Positions 56,287-64,000 of a DNA stretch of 64,000 bases are shown here, piece by piece (positions within the stretch are counted from its first letter, which is position 1; every line of letters starts with the position of its first letter). The position numbers and the translations under genes were made by a program. This DNA is from Thermosynechococcus vestitus BP-1 (GTDB lineage: Bacteria; Cyanobacteriota; Cyanobacteriia; Thermosynechococcales; Thermosynechococcaceae). The stretch covers positions 310,001-374,000 of the forward strand of contig NC_004113.1 of the NCBI RefSeq assembly GCF_000011345.1, read 5' to 3'. The notes under the pieces were generated by a model. It was not told the origin of the DNA. It ran no database searches and worked only from the letters and a program-made list of their open reading frames with translations.

Positions 56287-57384
56287 TTATGAACTCTTCT
56301 CGCTGGGTGAGAGGAGTCCCATTGCTTGGAGTTCTTGGGTGAGGCGCTGGGCCTCCGCTGGATTTTGATCCCGCAGCAGGGCAATGGCTTGACGTAGTTT
56401 GGCAAGGCCAGCACTGACCTGTCCTAGACGCAGCAGCAGTGCCCCCTGATTTTGATAGGCTAAGGCACAGGTTGGATCCAACCTTTGCAGGCGATCGTAG
56501 GTGGCCAGGGCATGGCCCCAGCGTTTTAATTGCTTTTGGGCTTCCGCCAGCCGCAGATAGGTAGCAAGATGCATCACCTCAGGGGTGGGCGTCCCTAGGG
56601 CCATTTCATAGGCGGCAATTGCCGCTTGCCACTCCCCGCGCTCAGCGTAGAGATTCCCTTGCTGATAGTAAAGTTCCTGGGCGATCGCTGGCGGAAGGGT
56701 ATCAGTCTTTAACCCCTCTTCTAAACACCGCTGAGCCTGCTCCCAGTTGCCCCTGGCCAGATATACACCGGCTAATTTACTCCACAGGTAGGCGTCCTCA
56801 GGGTGCTGCTCAAGGTGGCGACGCATAATGCGCTCAGCCCGTTCCTGCTTTTGCTGCCGCTGGTCGCCCAGATAGCCCCTGTGGACAATGGCAACACCAC
56901 TGACATGACCAATTTGCCAATGGGGTTCCCGCTGTTGGAGCGCCAAAACGCTGTCATCAATGGTTTCGTGGTAGGGCCGCTGAAAGGAGATGGCCGGATG
57001 ACGGCGAAAGAGCCGCGCTACGGGCGTATAGGGGGGAATAACACCCAGTTCCTGCCGCAGCAAGATGACCACCAGCCAGTTGGGGTGCTGGCAAATTTGA
57101 GGCAGCAAAGCAGCAAAGGCAGGGGTGAGGGTTTCATCAGCATCGAGAACTAAGACCCACTCAGTGGTCACATACCCTAGAGCAACATTGCGGGCAGCGG
57201 CAAAATCATCTTGCCAAGGAATTTCATAGACCCGTGCCCCCCAATCGCGGGCGATCGCCACCGTTTCATCCTGCGACCCCGTATCCACAATCACCGCTTC
57301 ATCAACAACGCCGGCAACACTGGCTAGGCACTGGGGTAAGCGTGTCGCCTCATCCCGCACAATCATGCAGAGGGTAATGGCCAT
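56287..57384 (-). CDS. GT2 glycosyltransferase with TPR repeats
   Basis: A 365-residue protein. Residues 1-220 are a family 2 GT-A fold: MAITLCMIVRDEATRLPQCL, VIVDTGSQDETVAIARDWGA and the DXD-type metal motif in WVLVLDADETLTPAF. The C-terminal 150 residues are TPR-like helices (AYLWSKLAGVYLARGNWEQA; QELYYQQGNLYAERGEWQAA). Such fusions decorate proteins or make cell-surface glycans. Its ATG lies 5 bp after the murB stop, so it may belong to the mur operon; the acceptor is unknown. Confidence 0.87.
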   Translation of the reverse strand: MAITLCMIVRDEATRLPQCLASVAGVVDEAVIVDTGSQDETVAIARDWGARVYEIPWQDDFAAARNVALGYVTTEWVLVLDADETLTPAFAALLPQICQHPNWLVVILLRQELGVIPPYTPVARLFRRHPAISFQRPYHETIDDSVLALQQREPHWQIGHVSGVAIVHRGYLGDQRQQKQERAERIMRRHLEQHPEDAYLWSKLAGVYLARGNWEQAQRCLEEGLKTDTLPPAIAQELYYQQGNLYAERGEWQAAIAAYEMALGTPTPEVMHLATYLRLAEAQKQLKRWGHALATYDRLQRLDPTCALAYQNQGALLLRLGQVSAGLAKLRQAIALLRDQNPAEAQRLTQELQAMGLLSPSEKSS

Positions 57385-57389
57385 AGACC

Positions 57390-58295
57390 CTAGGCAAAGT
57401 TACCAATGAGCTTTACTTCTGGGTGCAACCACACCGCCCAGCGATCGGCCACAGCAGTTTGCACATAGCGGATCAGATGATAAACATCCATGGCCGTTGC
57501 ACCGCCACAGTTGAGGATAAAGTTGGCGTGTTTTTCCGAAACTTGGGCATGGCCAATCTGGTAGCCCTTCAGGCCCGTTTGCTCAATGAGCCACCCCGCA
57601 GTCCACCCTTGGGGATTGCGGAAGACACTGCCACAGTTGGGGAAACCGTAGGGCTGCGTCCGCAGGCGATCGCTCAGATGTTTTTGGGTCTCTGCTTTCA
57701 CTTGGGCGGGATCATGGCCGGGTTCCAACTGCCATGTGGCCTGCAGTACCAAGCGCTGCGTCTCCTGAAGATTTGATGTGCGGTAGGCATAGCCCAACTC
57801 CCGTGCCGCCACCACTGCCAACGTGCCATCGGGTTCTAAAATCACCGCTGACACCAGCCGCTGCGCTGTACAGCTGCCATGGGCACCGGCATTCATCACC
57901 ACTGCTCCTCCGACGGTGCCGGGGATGCCAACAACCCACTCCAGACCGCGCCAGCCGAGTTTGGCGGTATGGTGAGCCAACTTCGGCAAGGGATAGCCTG
58001 CACCCACCGTGAGTTGTCCCGTCTCTAGATCAGTTGTGAGATAGCGCAGATGCTTCGTGGAGATCACCAGCCCCGGCACACCGCGATCGCTCACCAACAG
58101 ATTAGATCCTGCCCCCAAAACCGTAATCGGCAGTCCCTCCTCCTGTGCCCAAATATAGGCCGCTTGCAGTTCAGGAATGGTACGCGGTTCCACCAACCAC
58201 TCCGCACAGCCCCCCACATTCAGGGTCGTGAACTTCGCAAGGGAGACTTGCCGTTGTAGGGGGCACTGGGTTTGGGGCAAGCAGGCCAGGGTCAT
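57390..58295 (-). CDS. murB: UDP-N-acetylenolpyruvoylglucosamine reductase
   Basis: FAD/NADPH enzyme making UDP-N-acetylmuramate for peptidoglycan. The 301 residues include the FAD-binding segments [20 protein letters not shown] and [28 protein letters not shown], the catalytic serine loop in [11 protein letters not shown] and [18 protein letters not shown]. The compact C-terminal lobe without the Tyr loop suggests type II MurB. Its ATG overlaps the murC stop by four bases (58292-58295). Confidence 0.96.
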
Positions 58296-59734
58296 AGGGC
58301 GATCGCCTCAGTGAGGGAAGAGACACTGAATTGTTCCTGATCCGCCATAACAGAGGGAATCAGTTGATTGAGGTTGCCAGCCCCAAGGAAGATGACCAAG
58401 TCCCCCGGCTGCAGCAGATGCGCCAAGCGAGTTTGCACCGCTTCAAGGGTGGGGCAGTAATCCACTGAAGCATGGTACTGACGGGCACAGGTGGCAACAT
58501 CGGCACCACTAATTGTGCCGGGATCGGGTTCGCCGGCACTATAGATATCCGTAAAGATCACGTGATCCGCTGCGGTGAAGCACTGACCAAAGGCCTTGAG
58601 CAAGGTTTGGGTACGGCTATAGCGGTGGGGTTGAAACACCGCCACGATTCGTTGCCAAGGGGTTTGAGTACCCACTTGGAGGCGGGCTGCCTCTAGGGTA
58701 GCCATAATTTCACTGGGATGGTGGGCATAGTCATCAATGAAGCGAATGCCATTCACCTGTCCCCGTTCTTCAAAGCGGCGGCGGGCACCGCGAAACTCTA
58801 AAAGGGCAGCAGCAATGGTGGCAAAGTCAATGCCGAGATAGCGTCCCACGGCAATCACTGCCAGGGCATTTTGCAGGTTGTGGGCACCCAAAACATTCAG
58901 TTGCAAAATTCCAAGGGACGTGCCCCGCTCCCAAACCCGCGCCGTTGTGCCCTCAGCGGTGTATTGAATATGATCTACACAGTAGTCCACCGCTGCTTGC
59001 CGTTGCAGGCTATAGGTCAACAGGCGGGGATGATGCAGGCGATCGCGGATATTCGGACAATCGGCACAAGCAATAACAATCTCTGCTTGATCCGCAAACT
59101 GCTGAAACGTGGCCACCACCTCTTCAAGGGAATTGTAGTGATCGGGGTGGTCAAGTTCGATATTCGTAATAACGCCAATATGGGGATGGAATTTGCGCAG
59201 AGAGCCATCGGACTCATCGGCTTCAGCCACCAGGTAACGACTTTGACCCACACGGGCATTGCCCTGCCATGCCGCCACTTCACCCCCGACAATAATTGTT
59301 GGATCCAGCCCAGCCTGTAACAGCAAATAGGCAATCATACTGCTGGTGGTTGTCTTACCGTGGGTACCGGCAACGGCAATACTTTGGCTGCGGTGCATCA
59401 GTGCCGCGAGTACATCGGAACGGTGAAAGATTGGACAGCCTAAGTGTTGAGCCGCTAGATATTCAGGGTTATCGCTGCGAATGGCGCTGGAGCAAATGAC
59501 CTGAGGCAGTGGAGTAAAGGGATACCTTTCAAGGTTAGCAGCACTCTGGCCAATAAAAATCTGCACGCCTAACTCAGCCAGTTGCTCGGTCAAACGATTG
59601 GGACGCAAATCGGATCCAGACACCCTCAAGCCCTTTTTGGCCAGAATGTAGGCAAGGGCTGACATCCCAATACCGCCAATGCCAATGAAGTGGAATGGAC
59701 GCTCGTTAAACTCCATCACTGGCCGATTTGCCAC
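58292..59734 (-). CDS. murC: UDP-N-acetylmuramate-L-alanine ligase
   Basis: ATP-dependent addition of L-Ala to UDP-MurNAc. The protein has the Rossmann loop [20 protein letters not shown], the ATP loop [40 protein letters not shown], the [10 protein letters not shown] motif ([20 protein letters not shown]) and [14 protein letters not shown] prefer GTG 59734, which has GGAG six bases upstream, giving 480 residues; TTG 59740 and ATG 59716 are in frame. It heads a murC-murB-GT2 minus-strand run. Confidence 0.95.
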
Positions 59735-60099
59735 AAGCAACTCCTTTACTCCGCCAAAAGAAAATTTTTAGAAGCAAAATAATAGTATCGATAGACTCAA
59801 GTCAATGAATTGAATATTAGCTTAGGGATGGACTAGGTATAAATTCTTAGGCTCATCATAGCAGGTTACCTTGAAGCTCCATGGGCTAATACTGGCAGAT
59901 CTGGGGTGAATATGTCACCTTGAGCGAAAAAAATTTTTTGCAGGCAGTTTATTGACCATAGCTCAGCCTAGGGTTGATTCCAGCAGTGGATCAGGAGTTC
60001 GACAAAGAATAAACTCTGGCAGAGATAAATTCAGCGGGGTGTAAGGTAGAAGGTTGATACCGCCTTGTCGGTGTGCCGTTATCTTGCTGAGGACTGGGA
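59735..60099. promoter_or_regulatory. Divergent 365-bp region between murC and ycf66
   Basis: Non-coding and AT-rich near 59760-59830 and 59925-59945 (a perfect AAAAAATTTTTT palindrome near 59930). It must contain both divergent promoters. Genes point away from it on both sides. No DnaA box of the exact TTTTCCACA type was seen here. Confidence 0.4.
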
Positions 60100-61191
60100 A
60101 TGCTGACGAACTTGCTAGCTTGGAGTATGGCGATCGCCAGTTTAGGCTTGTATCTGTTGGGCTTCTTCCTGCCGGAACTGTACCGTAGGTTTGATCTGGT
60201 GGCCAGTGGCGCGGGATTGTTCTTTGCTTTGACCCTGTGGATCTATGGCGATCGCATTGGCGGTGGCTTGCTCCTAGGAACAACAGCCGCAGTGGCTTTA
60301 ATCCTTTGGTTTGGCGGGCAGACCCTCAGCTATCGCTGGCAACTCACCCACCCCGGCGATCGCACCGATACCCAAAAGGCCCAAGCTCTCTGGCAAAGGG
60401 TGAAGTCTCTCCTGCCTGAAGCCGCCCTCGCCAAAGTCAGTGAGCTACTGAAGGGCCTGGTGAGTCCTGTGGCCAGTCGCTTCCAAAAGCAGCCCGATCG
60501 CCCCCAGCCCGCCGTGGATATCCCGCCACCGCCGATGGATACTGGCAACATCAAAGAAGATCTGTGGACAGCAAGCACCCCCAGTCCCGTTGCTGAACAA
60601 CCCACCCCAGCCACTGAGGAAGCTGCCGCAGTCCCAGCAGAATCTGCCGAACCTGAACCAACGGCCAGCCCAACTGCAGACACACCAGCTGATCACGAAG
60701 GGGGTGCCGAAATGACTGCCCCAGAAGAGTCAAACGTTGAAACGCTACAGCCACCAACGGCTACGACCCCGGAAGAGCCGGAACCAGGAACGGTTACGGC
60801 TTCAGAAGAAGCTTCAGAAGAAGCGGTGACCCCCTCGGAAGCGCCAGCCGCTCCTGAAACAGGGGTTGAGGCTCCAGAAGCCACAGTGACCGCCACAGCA
60901 CCAGCGGAACCCGCATCTCCTGAAACAGTCGTCAATGCTCCAGAACCCACGGCAACCCCTGAGCCAGGGGCAGAACCGCTTTTGGCCTCTGAACCTGCTC
61001 CCGCTGCTCAACCCGCAGAAACGATGCCTCCAGTTCCAGAATCGCGCACCTCTGCTGCCGATCTCCTAGGGGAGATTCCTGAAAATAGTGATGTTGAGGA
61101 CGAGGCAATGGCAGCGGAGATAACCATTGAAAATCCAGAACCTGTTCCCCCTCAGGACAGTGACTGGCCCCCTCCCGAAGCTCGTCTGTAA
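60100..61191 (+). CDS. ycf66: Ycf66-family membrane protein with long acidic Pro/Ala tail
   Basis: A 363-residue protein. Residues 1-90 match the Ycf66 module: LGLYLLGFFLPELYRRFDLV, ALTLWIYGDRIGGGLLLGTT and a third hydrophobic stretch, followed by a helix. From about 140 the chain is an acidic, Pro/Ala/Glu/Thr-rich tail (PETVVNAPEPTATPEPGAEP is typical), certainly disordered. Ycf66 is known from cyanobacteria and some plastids without an assigned function. It is the first plus-strand gene right of the divergence point. Confidence 0.85.
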   Translation: MLTNLLAWSMAIASLGLYLLGFFLPELYRRFDLVASGAGLFFALTLWIYGDRIGGGLLLGTTAAVALILWFGGQTLSYRWQLTHPGDRTDTQKAQALWQRVKSLLPEAALAKVSELLKGLVSPVASRFQKQPDRPQPAVDIPPPPMDTGNIKEDLWTASTPSPVAEQPTPATEEAAAVPAESAEPEPTASPTADTPADHEGGAEMTAPEESNVETLQPPTATTPEEPEPGTVTASEEASEEAVTPSEAPAAPETGVEAPEATVTATAPAEPASPETVVNAPEPTATPEPGAEPLLASEPAPAAQPAETMPPVPESRTSAADLLGEIPENSDVEDEAMAAEITIENPEPVPPQDSDWPPPEARL

Positions 61192-61731
61192 CATCTCATT
61201 GCGGGTACAGGGCCGGACTAATCCCGGCAAAAGTTAATAAAGTCAGGAATTCATAACTTTTGCGGCTTTTATTTTCTCTGAAGCAAGCCTTAATAGAACC
61301 TTAATTTTCCCCTCACTTTCCCCAAAAATTCCCCAATTTTCCCAAGGTTTTCCACAGATTGGGGCAGAGTTTTCCACAGGTCTTTACGGTATGACTAGGT
61401 TTCAAGACATTTCTGGGGATAACTGTCGCTGGCGCCCTGGGGAAAACCTGAGGAGGGCCAAAAGTCTGGAAATGCCTATTTTGTCGTGGATTGCGATCGC
61501 CAAGATGGGTGAAAACAAGGATTGACAGTCCCTAGGACAACCCAGACAATGGAGTTCCACGGATAGAGATTCACTTGCTCTGAAACCTTGGGAGGGTAGG
61601 GCTAAATCCCACTCTGAGTCAGGGGTTTGGGGATTTGGTCAGAACTGTTATGGGAGTTTTCCACAGGTTTAGCCAGGGCGAGCTGATTGTGCCTGCAATT
61701 TTATCTTGGTTTTATTGAGGTAACTCACGGT
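61192..61731. other. Non-coding DnaA-box cluster, candidate replication origin
   Basis: 540 bp without a gene. Three exact TTTTCCACA boxes lie on the plus strand at 61348-61356, 61370-61378 and 61657-61665. Near variants are TGGGGATAA (61413-61421, reverse of TTATCCCCA) and TGGGGAAAA (61438-61446). An AT-rich stretch (about 61228-61315) precedes the boxes. The chance expectation for even one exact box here is well below one. Known cyanobacterial DnaA boxes have this consensus. dnaN and dnaA are not in the window, so origin function is inferred. Confidence 0.55.
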
Positions 61732-61935
61732 ATGAACGCTCAAGCCACGATTAGTATTCTTGCCGAGATTCCAGAGGAGCTACACGAAACCCTGAAATAC
61801 TACCTCGAGCGGCATCCCGATTGGGATCAGGATCGCGTCTTTGTGGCTGCCCTGTCACTCTTTTTGCTGCAAAATGGAGAATGCGATCGCCGCACGGCAC
61901 GGGTCTATCTCGACTCGTTGTTTAAGCGATCCTAA
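61732..61935 (+). CDS. DUF2811 protein
   Basis: A 67-residue cytoplasmic protein starting MNAQATISILAEIPEELHET and continuing YYLERHPDWDQDRVFVAALS, which fits the cyanobacterial DUF2811 family. I chose ATG 61732; the frame extends to 61687 into the DnaA-box region. hemY follows 24 bp after its stop. Function unknown. Confidence 0.8.
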   Translation: MNAQATISILAEIPEELHETLKYYLERHPDWDQDRVFVAALSLFLLQNGECDRRTARVYLDSLFKRS

Positions 61936-61959
61936 AGACTTTGGAGGGTAGGAAAACGG

Positions 61960-63363
61960 GTGATTGAGGTAGATGTTGCAATTGTTGGGGGTGGTCTCAG
62001 TGGCCTCAGTGTTGCTTGGCGGTTGCAGCGGAGCGCCCCTCACTACAGTGGCGTTCTTTTAGAGGCCAGCGATCGCCTGGGGGGCAATATCACGACCCAA
62101 GCGGCGGAGGGCTTTGTCTGGGAACTGGGTCCCAATAGCTTTGCCCCCACCCCTGCCCTCCTACAACTCATTGCCGAGGTGGGCTTGCACTCAGAGCTCA
62201 TTCGGGGCGATCGCCACCTACCGCGCTACATCTACTGGCGGGGGGAACTCTACCCCCTCGAACCCACCCGTCCCCTGGCCTTGGCCACTTCAAATTTGCT
62301 CAGCCCTTGGGGAAAAGTACGGGCAGCCCTTGGTGCCTTGGGGTTTGTGCCTCCCTATCTGGGCAGTGGGGACGAGTCAGTTGATTCATTTTTCCGTCGC
62401 CATTTGGGGCAAGAGGTTGCTGAACGACTGGTGGCCCCCTTTGTCTCTGGGGTTTATGCCGGTGATCCGCAACAATTGAGTGCCGCTGCTGCTTTTCGTC
62501 GTATTGCCCAACTGGAAAAACTAGGGGGTAGCCTCATTGCCGGGGCTCTGCGCCTGCGGCGTCAACAACCCCCTCAACCAAAACCCCCTGCACAGGTGCA
62601 AATGCGACCAGGGGAGCTTGGCTCCTTTAGGGAAGGTTTGGCTGCTCTGCCGCGGGCGATCGCCCAACAATTGAAGGCACCCCTTCACCTGCAAACCCCT
62701 GTTGAAGCGATCACCCCAGAACCCAAGGGTGGCTACCTGCTGCGCAGTGGTGAGCAAACGTGGCATGCCCGCAGTGTGGTCTTGGCAACGCCTGCCTATC
62801 AAACCGCAGAGTTAGTCGCTCCCTTCCAGCCAGCGATCGCCCGTGCTTTGGCGACCATCCCCTATCCCACCGTGGCCTGTGTGGTCTTGGCCTACCCTGC
62901 CGGACTGGGACGCAGTGTACGCCCCGGATTTGGAGTACTGGTTCCTCGTGGTCAGGGCATCCGTACCCTGGGCACCATTTGGTCGTCCTGTCTTTTTCCC
63001 CAACGCACCCCCGCCGGTTGGCAAGTCTTCACCAGTTTTATTGGCGGTGCTACGGATCCCGATTTGGCTAGCCTTAGGGAAGAAGCGATTGTCGAGCAAG
63101 TGCAGCAGGATTTGACCCGCCTCCTTGATTTACCCGCAGCCAAGGCACGATTACTCGGTATGAAAGTTTGGCGACGGGCGATTCCCCAATATATTGTGGG
63201 CTACCCTCAGCAGTGGCAGCAGGTGACCCATGCCCTCACCCAAACCCCTGGGCTTTTCCTGTGTAGTAACTATGCTGAGGGTGTGGCCTTGGGCGATCGC
63301 GTCGAACACGGCAATCGAACCGCTGCTGCCGTGGCTGCCTATCTTGCAGGAGGCCAGTCCTAG
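61960..63363 (+). CDS. hemY: HemY-type protoporphyrinogen IX oxidase
   Basis: Oxygen-dependent FAD enzyme that oxidises protoporphyrinogen IX for heme and chlorophyll synthesis. The 467-residue protein has the FAD motif DVAIVGGGLSGLSVAWRLQR, then EASDRLGGNITTQAAEGFVW and ELGPNSFAPTPALLQLIAEV; the C-terminal motif is NYAEGVALGDRVEHGNRTAA. Start is GTG 61960. Many cyanobacteria use the unrelated HemJ instead, so presence of HemY is informative. The HicB-like gene starts 2 bp after its stop. Confidence 0.92.
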   Translation: MIEVDVAIVGGGLSGLSVAWRLQRSAPHYSGVLLEASDRLGGNITTQAAEGFVWELGPNSFAPTPALLQLIAEVGLHSELIRGDRHLPRYIYWRGELYPLEPTRPLALATSNLLSPWGKVRAALGALGFVPPYLGSGDESVDSFFRRHLGQEVAERLVAPFVSGVYAGDPQQLSAAAAFRRIAQLEKLGGSLIAGALRLRRQQPPQPKPPAQVQMRPGELGSFREGLAALPRAIAQQLKAPLHLQTPVEAITPEPKGGYLLRSGEQTWHARSVVLATPAYQTAELVAPFQPAIARALATIPYPTVACVVLAYPAGLGRSVRPGFGVLVPRGQGIRTLGTIWSSCLFPQRTPAGWQVFTSFIGGATDPDLASLREEAIVEQVQQDLTRLLDLPAAKARLLGMKVWRRAIPQYIVGYPQQWQQVTHALTQTPGLFLCSNYAEGVALGDRVEHGNRTAAAVAAYLAGGQS

Positions 63364-63365
63364 GG

Positions 63366-63611
63366 ATGTCGCTGTCGGACTATATGAATGCGGCTCTGGA
63401 GCGGGCGGTTTATCACTTCAATGCAGAGGATGGCCTGATTTACGGTGAAATTCCTGACCTTGAGGGGCTCAAGACCAATGGCAAGACAGTGCTTGAATGC
63501 CGCGAGCGTCTTTCCGAACTCTTGGAGGATTGGATCTATTTCCATGTCTCGCGCGGGATTCCGGTACCGGTGATTAACGGCATTGAAGTTCCCATACGCG
63601 AGATTTTCTGA
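63366..63611 (+). CDS. HicB-like (UPF0150) protein without a HicA partner
   Basis: An 81-residue protein with the HicB/UPF0150 partial RNase H-like fold: AVYHFNAEDGLIYGEIPDLE, GLKTNGKTVLECRERLSELL. HicB antitoxins normally pair with a HicA toxin; no HicA-size gene with the glycine-histidine motif precedes or follows. It starts 2 bp after hemY, so it is co-transcribed with it and may not be a toxin-antitoxin component. Confidence 0.78.
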   Translation: MSLSDYMNAALERAVYHFNAEDGLIYGEIPDLEGLKTNGKTVLECRERLSELLEDWIYFHVSRGIPVPVINGIEVPIREIF

Positions 63612-63770
63612 GCCTTGCCCCCTTTGGATACCCCTTATCTATAGAAAAGGGTTGTATTCTCAATAGGCCAGCGATCGCTGCCCTGTAACATAAACGAGCA
63701 AACATAGCCTAAGATTATCGGTAAGGTTAACGAAGCGATACATCCGCTCTACTAAGGAGGATAGAACCCT
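63612..63770 (+). promoter_or_regulatory. Terminator-like hairpin and fbaA promoter region
   Basis: A short hairpin (CCCTT near 63633 with AAGGG near 63650) may end the hemY transcript. Further on, AAGGAGG at 63754-63760 is the ribosome-binding site of fbaA. The region between is the likely fbaA promoter. Confidence 0.35.
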
Positions 63771-64000
63771 ATGGCACTCGTACCCATGCGCTTGCTGCTG
63801 GATCACGCAGCCGAAAATGGTTACGGCATTCCCGCCTTCAACGTCAACAACATGGAGCAAATCCAAGCCATCATGCAGGCGGCCCACGAAACCGACAGTC
63901 CCGTGATTTTGCAAGCATCGCGGGGTGCCCGTAAGTATGCTGGGGAAAACTTCCTGCGTCACCTGATTTTGGCTGCGGTGGAAACCTACCCCCACATTCC
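63771..64000 (+). CDS. fbaA: Fructose-bisphosphate aldolase class II, N-terminal part
   Basis: Reversible aldol cleavage of fructose 1,6-bisphosphate in glycolysis and the Calvin cycle. ATG 63771 follows AAGGAGG by 10 bases. The 76 visible codons read [20 protein letters not shown], then [20 protein letters not shown] and [16 protein letters not shown], matching the start of the zinc-dependent class II-B enzyme. The right edge cuts the gene; the zinc histidines lie beyond. Confidence 0.92.
   Translation, partial: MALVPMRLLLDHAAENGYGIPAFNVNNMEQIQAIMQAAHETDSPVILQASRGARKYAGENFLRHLILAAVETYPHI

Noticed and set aside
59963-60283. 106-codon minus-strand frame over the ycf66 start
   Set aside because: It runs antisense through the conserved Ycf66 coding sequence.
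63366-63611. HicAB toxin-antitoxin system
   Set aside because: No HicA-like gene is found on either side.

Overview
The window looks like chromosomal DNA of a thermophilic unicellular cyanobacterium of the Thermosynechococcus type. This rests on the very frequent GCGATCGC (HIP1) octamer, on cyanobacterial marker genes (crtQ, ferredoxin-type sulfite reductase, heme oxygenase, ycf66, TxlA/HCF164, DUF2811, DUF4346) and on a pilus-type chemotaxis cluster of the cyanobacterial kind. The genus is an inference from recognised genes, not from a database search.

Layout. 1-3.2 kb: glutamate-cysteine ligase (cut by the left edge), a YbjN-like protein, an unrecognised gene broken by an in-frame TAG, and a membrane J-domain protein. 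3.3-5.8 kb: serA and prmA on the plus strand. 5.8-11.4 kb: a tight minus-strand run of six genes (DUF2339 membrane protein, pdxH, ureB, HEAT-repeat protein, Mla-type ABC ATPase, glycosyltransferase). 11.9-15.4 kb: an RlpA-like protein, a TPP riboswitch with thiC, and a phosphate permease. 15.4-17.3 kb: crtQ with a coupled SRPBCC gene. 17.4-24.5 kb: a 56-aa ORF, sir, tRNA-Cys, a hydrolase, a GspC/PilP-like protein, a TIGR04376-like protein, aroA and a MerR-type regulator. 24.6-37.1 kb: a complete Pil-type chemotaxis operon (PatA/PilG, PilH, PilI, PilJ, one-piece PilL) followed by an overlapping Ski2-like helicase. 37.2-44.3 kb: two tRNAs, a diheme cytochrome, membrane proteins, TxlA, aroF, an amidase and a Ycf39-like SDR. 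44.3-51.7 kb: an accessory island. 51.8-59.7 kb: tldE, ho1, argH, GT2-TPR, murB and murC. 59.7-64 kb: ycf66, a DnaA-box cluster, DUF2811, a HemY-type oxidase, a HicB-like gene and the start of fbaA.

The most unusual region is the island at 44.67-51.70 kb. A module of one large dynamin-like GTPase gene plus one small gene is repeated head to tail. The two GTPases are identical over their first 719 residues and then diverge abruptly. The small partners share a C-terminal domain, but one has a transmembrane N-terminus and the other has 15-residue tandem repeats. Copy 2 of the GTPase is shortened by an amber codon. The left flank carries a decayed copy of the 3' end of the nearby amidase gene. 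I know of no named system with this arrangement.

Other points to check are a cluster of three exact TTTTCCACA boxes in a 540-bp non-coding, AT-rich stretch at 61.2-61.7 kb (candidate replication origin, with genes pointing away on both sides), a ribbon-helix-helix-like tail on sulfite reductase, and acidic tandem repeats of 17 residues in PilJ and 19 residues in PilL. No CRISPR array, rRNA gene or intact insertion sequence was seen.
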